A DNA stretch of 14,114 nt, from contig NW_004191847.1 of assembly GCF_000330505.1 (NCBI RefSeq), forward strand, positions 524,514 through 538,627. The letters run 5' to 3'. Below the pieces are notes generated by a model that saw only the letters and a list, made by a program, of their open reading frames with translations, searched no databases and was not told the DNA's origin. This document shows, piece by piece, positions 8,249 through 14,114 of the stretch. How positions within the stretch are numbered: position 1 is the stretch's first letter; the number at the start of each line of letters is the position of its first letter. The DNA is from Entamoeba invadens IP1 (taxonomy: Eukaryota > Evosea > Mastigamoebida > Endamoebidae). The position numbers and the translations under genes were made by a program.

Positions 8249-8272
8249 ACTATCGATTTATTAGAAACAGTT
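8249..8272 (-). repeat. Right terminal inverted repeat of the Tc1-like element
   Basis: The reverse complement reads AACTGTTTCTAATAAATC followed by GATAGT, matching the left end with two differences. TA follows at 8273-8274. Confidence 0.62.
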
Positions 8273-8471
8273 TACATAAAATTGTTTAAAATGTATTATC
8301 TTTGATCATGAAAAATTAATCAAAACATTAATTCACAAACAACAATAATAAAAATTCAACAAACAATTTTGTTCTTTCAAAAGTTTTTATTCAAATGTTT
8401 AAAAAATCATGTTATTTTGAATATTTTTATTATTTCTACAAAAAAAACATTCACAAACAATTAAAATGGAA

Positions 8472-8477
8472 TAATTA
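8472..8477 (-). terminator. Possible polyadenylation signal of the myosin gene
   Basis: TAATTA begins 7 bases past the myosin TAA stop on the minus strand. It fits the short-3'-UTR TAATT-type signal known from Entamoeba. The 210 bp between the Tc1-like right repeat and the stop contain no gene. Confidence 0.4.
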
Positions 8478-8484
8478 TTTATTT

Positions 8485-11400
8485 TTATTCCGAATCGCTG
8501 TCGTCTTTTTGCATCTTTTTCAACCTGTTTTTAGTCTTCTTAAGTTCAGCATTAATTTTATCGACTTCAAGTTGTTTGTTGTTCAGATCTTCACCAGCCT
8601 TTCTGACCTGATCTTCCAACTCGGCAATTCTCAATTCGCCATCTCTGACTGATTGTTGTGTCTTCTTCAAATCGGCTTGTGTCTTACCAATTTGAGTGTT
8701 GAAAGTAGACTCCTTCTGTTCGAATTCTGCAAGCTTTCTCTCAGCCTCTTCAACCTTTCTAGCATACTGTTTAGCTTGTTTCTTAGCTTTAGCAACCGCG
8801 TTTTGTGCTTCTTCCTTTTCTGTTTCGATTTCTTCCAATTCTGTTTCATATTTCGCTTTCAATTTAGCAATAAAAGCTCCAGTAGCACCGGCGTCCGCCA
8901 ATTTAGCTTCTGAATCAGTGACTTTAGCTCTAAGTCTTTGAGTTTCTTTATCAGCCTCTTGTTTCATTGCTCTTTCTTTCTCAAGTTCCTTCTGTAAATC
9001 AGCATTTTGAACAGTCAATGAGTTAATGGACTTCTCAGCTTGTTCCTTATATTCACCAAATTCATTTTCGTTCTCCATCACTTCTCTGAGTTTGTCTGCA
9101 TATTTCTTCTTCTGTGCTTTAGTCTGTTGAGCAGTCGTTCTTTCAAGATCAAGTTGTTCATTCAACTCAGTCAACTTCTTCTCATAGGTGTTCTTCGACT
9201 GTTTATAAGTCTTAGCAGCTTGTTCAAGGGCTTCCAATTCAGTCTTCATCTCAGACATATCGTCTTCAAGTTTGTCGCATTCGTCTTGTTTCTCGTCGAG
9301 TTCTGTCTTTGTTCTCATCAATTCTTCAGAAGCAGCCTTATAATCTCTCATAGTCTTGACCTTCTCTTGTTCAGCCATCTGGACATTCTTCTCAAGGGTT
9401 TCGGCTCTGACTGTAATTTCAGCTATATCTTTCTCGTACTTTCCTTTAATCAGTTGTGTCTTGGCATGGTCTTTCTTTTCTTGATCAAGTTCAGTTCTAA
9501 CGCTCTTCAATTCGTCTTGATATTTCTGTTTCATTGTTTCATTGCCATCCTTGTCATCATTTGCAGTGTCAAGTTGTTTCTGTGCCTTGTCGGCTTCAGC
9601 ATTCAAGTTGTTGATCATCTTGTCAATTTCCTCCAAATCCTTCTCGTTTTTCTTCTTCTTATCAGGAGTTGATCAACTTCGACTGTCAAGTCATTCGCCT
9701 TTTTAGTCAACTTTTTTAGTGTTATTTGCTTCATCTAAGTTGAACTGGACTTTCTGCAATTTGCTCTCAGCAGCCTTTCGAGCAGCATCTGCACTGTCAG
9801 CCTTCTGTCTTTCTTCATCTAGTTGGGCTTGAATTTAAGTTATTATTGCATTCAACATATTCTTCTCTTCTTCTTGAACAACAGAAGCTGGTGCACTGAC
9901 TTGGACTTTAAGTGATGAAACTTGTGCATTGAGTGCTTTAACTTGGTCTTCCATCTTCTTTCTTCTATCAGATTAGTCAGCAGCAGTCTTCTCAGCCTCC
10001 GCTTTGTCGTCCAATGCCATCTTCTTTTGTGCTTCAAGTGCCTTAATCTGTGATTCATAATTCTCAATCTTCGAAGCGTCTTCAACAGATTGCTTCTTCA
10101 TATCCTTCTTAGCAGCATCAAGTTGAGTGTTCTGATCTTTCAACGCAGCAACTGCCTTTTCCAAATCAGCAATTTGGTTGTCTCTCTTGATGACTTCAGT
10201 TTGGTCAATATTTGAAGTCCCAACTGGTCTATCTTCAAGGTCTTGTACTTGTTGTTCCAAATCGGCTATTTTCTTCTTGTCTTTAGCTGTTCTGTCTCTT
10301 AATTCAGTCAACTCAGTGTTGTTTGCTTCTAAGTCTCTTTGTAACTTTCTGATTGAACCATTCAACTTGTTGGTCTCGTCTTCGTGTCCCGAGACTAAGT
10401 TATTGAGTTGGTCATATTCGTCTTGAAGCTTCTTCTTTTCAGAAGAAAGTTGGTCTTTATCATTCGCCAAGTTCTTTACCTTCTCTTTAATTTCGTCGTT
10501 TTCCGCTTTCAACTTTTTTGCCTCCTTTTCTTTCGCAAATTTGTCTTTCTTGACAGTTTCAAGCTCTTCATTGGCTTCAGCGACTTCTTGTTCTCTTCTT
10601 GTGATAACACCAGTAAGTTCGTCGACTTTGGCACTCAATTCCTCAATCTTCTTATTGCTCTCATTGACAGTTCCATTGAGTTTCTTCTTATCAGCAGCAT
10701 CAGTGTCGGCATTCTTCTTAAGATAGTTAAAGTTCTGTTGGAGTTGGTCAAGTTCGGCTTTAGTTCTTCCCAAGTGTTCTTAGTAATTCTCAACTTCTCG
10801 TTTGCGGCTTCAACTTTTTACGTTAAGAGCAGCTTTTTCTCTTTCAGCGTCTTTCAATTTGGCATCGACAACAGATTTTGTCTTAGTCAAATTGTCATTG
10901 TCAGCCTTCAATTGAGCCAATTGCTTCTCTTGAGCATCTTTCTTTCTGTTCATATTCTCAGCATCAGCTTCAAGCTTATCTTTGTTATCAGCAGTCTCAT
11001 CAAGTTTGGCTTGGAGTTCCTTATTAGCAGCTTTGTTCTTCTCAAGTTCGGCAGTGATGTCTGCCAACTTCTGGAGAGCTTCTTTCAAGTCGTTGTCCAA
11101 CTTCTTCCTATCCTTTTCCGTCTTGTCTTTTTCGCTTTGCAAGTTGGACTGAGCGTCTTCCAAATCTGCCAAATCATTTTCTGCTTTCTTCTTCTTTGCT
11201 TCAAGTTCTTCCTTTTCCTTTTGTTCTTCAGCAAGTTGTTCGTTCAAGTTATTAATTTCAACGTCTTTTTGGTTCATATTAGATTTAGCACCAGCCAAGT
11301 CCTTTTCAGTCTTCTCCATGTCATCCTTCAACGCTTGAATTTGAGCTTCGTAGTCGGCCTTCTGTGCTTTCAACATGTCAGAGTCATTAAGTCCGTCTTC

Positions 11401-14114
11401 AATTCTCTTTGTCAACTCAGCAATTTTTCTCTGAGCATCTTTATTAGAAGAATCAAGTTTTCTGTTCTTATCTTCTAATTCGTCTTTCTCTGAGTTCAAT
11501 GATGAAATCTTCTTATCACTTGCATTCTTGGCTGAAGTCAAAGCAGCAGTCTTGGTCTTCTCAGCTTGTAACTGTTGGTTATATCCATCTCTCTCATCTG
11601 AGACCTTCTTGTTCTGAGCAACTTGTTGGTCGAGTTTCTTCTCGGTATCGTCAAGAGCCAATTGAGTCTTTTTCAAATCATTTTTAGTATTGGCAAGATC
11701 ATCTTTAGTATCATTCAAAACAGCGCCAGTGTCTTCATTCTGTGCGTTGACATCAGAAATGGTGTTTTGCAACTTCTTGACTTGTTTCTCTAAATCAGCA
11801 ATGTCGTCTTCCTTCTCGTGCAATTGTGTCTCAAGATCCTTTGAATTGTCTTCTTCGGCTTCAAGCTTCTTCTTCAAGTCAGAAATTTCTCCTTCCTTAT
11901 CTTCAATGTCTTTGTTCAACTCAGTGATAACACTATCCTTCTTAACAATAGTGGCTTTGTGTTCAGTAATTTCATCTTGAAGCCCTTGATTATCAGCTTC
12001 AAGTTTCTTGTACTCAGTTGTTAACTTGCTCAAGTCTTCCTTTCCTCTCTTAATGTCACCTTGGAGTTCCTCAATGTGTTCTTGGTCTTCTTGTGACTTC
12101 ATATCCGCCTCTTCAAGTGTTATCTTCTTCGACTCAATTTCTTCCTTGAGTTCTTCAATTTCGTCTTTGAGCTTCTGGACCAAAGCTTCCAAATCGACGT
12201 TCTTGAATTTCATCTCAGAAAGTGCCTTCTCAGCGGCTTCTCTCTTCTCAATTTCTTCACCAAGCTTCTTCTTAAGAGCTTCAATTTCTTTGTCCTTGGC
12301 TGCGAGTTCCTCATCGACTCTTCTTCTCTTAAGTGTTGGTCGGACCTTTTGGAATAATCTGAACCAGACCCAATTTCTGAATTGGTACCAAGTGTGGATG
12401 GTGTCTTGAATGACATTAATAGCAATCTGTTCATTACGTTTCTGTTCAATAAGCTTTCTTTGAGCAAAGGCTTTTGCACACATATGAAGACCACAAATAA
12501 GTTCAGTGACTCTGTTCTCTCTAATTTCTTCAATTTCAGCAAGAACACCAACTTTGAAGAAAATCTTGGTCTTACCAAATCTGAATTCTTCAGTGTTAAC
12601 TCTTGGCTTGCCATCCTTCTTGTACTTCTCACAGATTTGTTTCATGAGCTTTTTGACTACTGGCATAGCATCTGAAGTTTTCTTGTTGATGTTAGTTCCA
12701 AGGAAGAAGTATCTCTTCAAGAATTCGTTGTAGATGATTCTGTTTGGATACCCAAGACGAGTAATTCTAATACCTTCCAAGACACCATTGCATCTCAATT
12801 GCTTCAAGACAGTTGAATCGATGAAGTAGTGTCTTCTCTTCTGTGTATTTGGAAGAATGCATCTAATGAAGTGTGGTGTAGTCATTCTCAACTTCTTCAT
12901 AAGATCATCAAGTTGTTCTCTGTGATTAGATCCTACAGTCAAGAACTTGGCACCTCTCTGGCCCTTGTTGGCTCCACCAGCCGAGGCTCCAGAGTCATCA
13001 CCACCGGCAACATGCAAACTGAACAGTTCTGAAATGAACTTCCCTTGAGCAGCCAAGAAAGTCTCTTTAATTTGTGGTTCCAATGGATCTTTGTTCTTTC
13101 TGACCCAGTCAATACCATCGTAAGTCACATCACCAGCATAGTGAATGATATCAAACTCAAAGTGTCCAGCAGTCGATGCAACTCTTGGCTTTCTGAACTT
13201 GGGATGTCCACCAAATGCTTGGCAAATCAAGTCATAGAACTGCTTATCGTTACCTGCGTTGGTGAAACACTGAGATTCCAAATGTGACAAGATTGAGGCT
13301 TTCTGCTTGGATTCGATCAAGTCGATGACCGGCTGAAGATCGTTACCAAAGTTCTGTCTTGTCCATTCAATTCCTTCTCTCAGATACTCTTCTTGTTCCA
13401 AATTGAACATGTGGTTGTTGAAGAATTGTTGCAACTTTTCATTTGTCAAGTTAATGCACAATTGCTCGAAGGAGTTCTCTCTGAAGATTTCAAACCCGGC
13501 AATATCCAAAATACCAATAGAAGTGTCTCCATCTTTTCTCATGACTCTGTTGACTTGCTCAACTATGAAGACGAAAAGTCTGTGGTAAATGAACTTCAAC
13601 ATAGCTTGTGTGCTTGCTTCGGCTTCAGTTTTGTTGTACTTCTTCTCAATGACTTCCTTTCCTGTTTTGAAAGATGGCTGAATAAGAGCCTTTCTGAGTG
13701 CTTCTGGCTCACATCCCCACAATTCACACGCCTTTGAGAGTTCATCCAAATTAGAAATCTCTGCCAAATCCTTCCCATCAACGTAACATACATTGCCCAT
13801 GTGCAACATACCAGCTACAATCTTGAAGACTTCTTCTTGTTGATTGTCAGACAATCCAAGTGTTCTCATAGCAGCAACAGTGTTCTTGAACTCCTCCAAG
13901 TCATTCATGCCATCGACCATAATTTCATTTGGAGACGTCTTGTTCTGATAAATCAATCTGTATTTATCAGTGCTTCAAGTCTCCATTCGCTTCTTTGTTG
14001 TGGTGTGGCACCAGCCAACATTGGTAGAAGATGTGGTAATTTCTGTCTTCTTTAGCTTGTGAGACTATTCTGGACTTCTCAAGCAAATACATAGTCATCT
14101 TGCATCCAATGACT
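8485..14114 (-). CDS. Conventional myosin II heavy chain (N-terminus outside window; frame disrupted)
   Basis: This is the actin-based motor that forms bipolar filaments and drives cortical contraction. The visible part starts inside the motor (YLLEKSRIV) and includes switch [12 protein letters not shown] with [20 protein letters not shown] (about 13440-13515). It continues with a Gly/Ala-rich loop 2 (about 12950-13010), HFIRCILPN, and the SH2/SH1 segment [21 protein letters not shown] with Thr at the SH1 cysteine position, as in Dictyostelium. Two degenerate IQ motifs follow, ending [16 protein letters not shown] at about 12360. From about 12330 to the stop there is a heptad-rich coiled-coil tail of about 1280 residues, close to other myosin II tails, ending acidic in DDSDSE. 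By comparison with family length, about 250-270 N-terminal residues (P-loop, switch I) lie beyond the window. The frame is open from about 13965 to 10820 and from about 9660 to 8485, but is broken near 14020, 13970, 10817, 10775, 9975, 9836, 9714 and 9665. GC and codon choice suggest high expression. Whether the breaks are real is unresolved. Confidence 0.9.
9661..9975 (-). other. Disrupted part of the myosin tail: two in-frame TAA codons and a compensated frameshift pair
   Basis: TAA codons at 9973-9975 and 9835-9837 lie in the main reading frame, with convincing coiled-coil sequence on both sides (for example [12 protein letters not shown] after the second). An extra base in the A run opposite 9712-9717 moves the sensible reading by one, and a missing base near 9661-9668 restores it. 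Coiled-coil sequence continues in the shifted frame between them. Confidence 0.8.
10773..10820 (-). other. Compensated frameshift pair in the myosin tail
   Basis: The main frame reaches TGA at 10810-10812 just after an A run (opposite 10815-10819). The next 14 or so sensible residues ([14 protein letters not shown]) are in the +1 frame. The original frame resumes at about 10773 with [12 protein letters not shown]. The pattern is one inserted base followed about 40 bases later by one lost base. Confidence 0.8.
13968..14024 (-). other. Two frameshifts in the myosin motor near the window edge
   Basis: The motor sequence reads YLLEKSRIV through NYHIFYQ in one frame, then [12 protein letters not shown] in a second frame after a break at about 14019-14024, then [13 protein letters not shown] in a third frame after a break at about 13968-13975. 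Each step equals one missing base. Confidence 0.8.

Larger units (their letters stand above)
6363..8272 (-). mobile_element. Tc1-like DNA transposon with a degraded transposase
   Basis: Inward-facing 24-bp ends (AACTGTTTC, two mismatches, ending ATCGATAGT) lie 1.9 kb apart and are each flanked by TA (6361-6362 and 8273-8274). Between them is a minus-strand Tc1-type transposase relic at 6536-7628. The layout is lopsided: about 150 bp separate the 3' end of the transposase from the left repeat, against about 620 bp between its start and the right repeat. The boundaries rest only on the short inverted repeats, so they are less certain than those of the neighbouring pogo-like element. Confidence 0.65.

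Noticed and set aside
9661..10820. Programmed frameshifting or introns as an explanation of the myosin breaks
   Set aside because: Programmed shifts would not also need two in-frame TAA codons and cancelling pairs. No Entamoeba-type GTTTGT to TAG intron spans the breaks, and removing tens of bases would break the coiled-coil heptads.
10408..11478. 356-codon plus-strand open frame with a very Leu/Phe/Val-rich, membrane-like product, plus similar ones at 9040-9672 and 12008-12409
   Set aside because: They lie exactly antisense to the Lys/Glu/Asp/Asn-rich myosin coiled coil. Complementing AAG, GAA and AAC codons gives Phe, Leu and Val codons, so the hydrophobicity is an artefact.
1..14114. tRNA, rRNA, CRISPR arrays, prokaryotic operon signals and LINE/SINE retrotransposons
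   Set aside because: I looked for tRNA T-loop-like cores, regularly spaced identical repeats, and reverse transcriptase or endonuclease motifs, and saw none. The window is eukaryotic nuclear DNA.

Overview
The window looks like nuclear DNA of an Entamoeba, most likely E. invadens or a close relative. Three things point there. Non-coding DNA is very AT-rich while a highly expressed gene is clearly richer in GC. A BspA-type leucine-rich-repeat gene and a conventional myosin II heavy chain occur without visible introns. Full-length Tc1/mariner-superfamily DNA transposons sit between them, which is known for E. invadens but not typical of E. histolytica. The species call is inference; no rRNA or tRNA is present to anchor it.

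Everything recognisable reads on the minus strand. Positions 1-2952 hold the 5' part (984 codons) of a long BspA-like leucine-rich-repeat gene that starts with a signal peptide and runs off the left edge without a stop. Positions 2953-3541 are AT-rich and appear empty. Positions 3544-5665 are a complete pogo-like element: bipartite 49-bp terminal inverted repeats, a TA duplication and an uninterrupted 591-codon DD35D transposase. Positions 5668-6360 show no recognisable gene, but a less AT-rich stretch carries a near-perfect palindrome. Positions 6363-8272 are a second element with 24-bp inverted repeats and a Tc1-like DD34E transposase broken by frameshifts; about 620 bp of it, upstream of the transposase, is non-coding. 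Positions 8485-14114 are a myosin II heavy chain from the middle of the motor domain to a natural stop, with the N-terminal part of the motor beyond the right edge.

The myosin frame is open for 3.1 kb (motor, neck and first half of the tail) and again for the last 1.2 kb. Between about 9660 and 10820, and again near 14000, it carries single-base indels, several in or beside homopolymers, and two in-frame TAA codons. The clustering and the frame-restoring pairs suggest local sequence error more than uniform pseudogene decay, but the sequence alone cannot settle this.

The genes do not form an operon or pathway. The picture is two host genes, one for a secreted or surface repeat protein and one for a cytoskeletal motor, separated by a spacer with two unrelated DNA transposon insertions. 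I found no convincing new multi-gene system.
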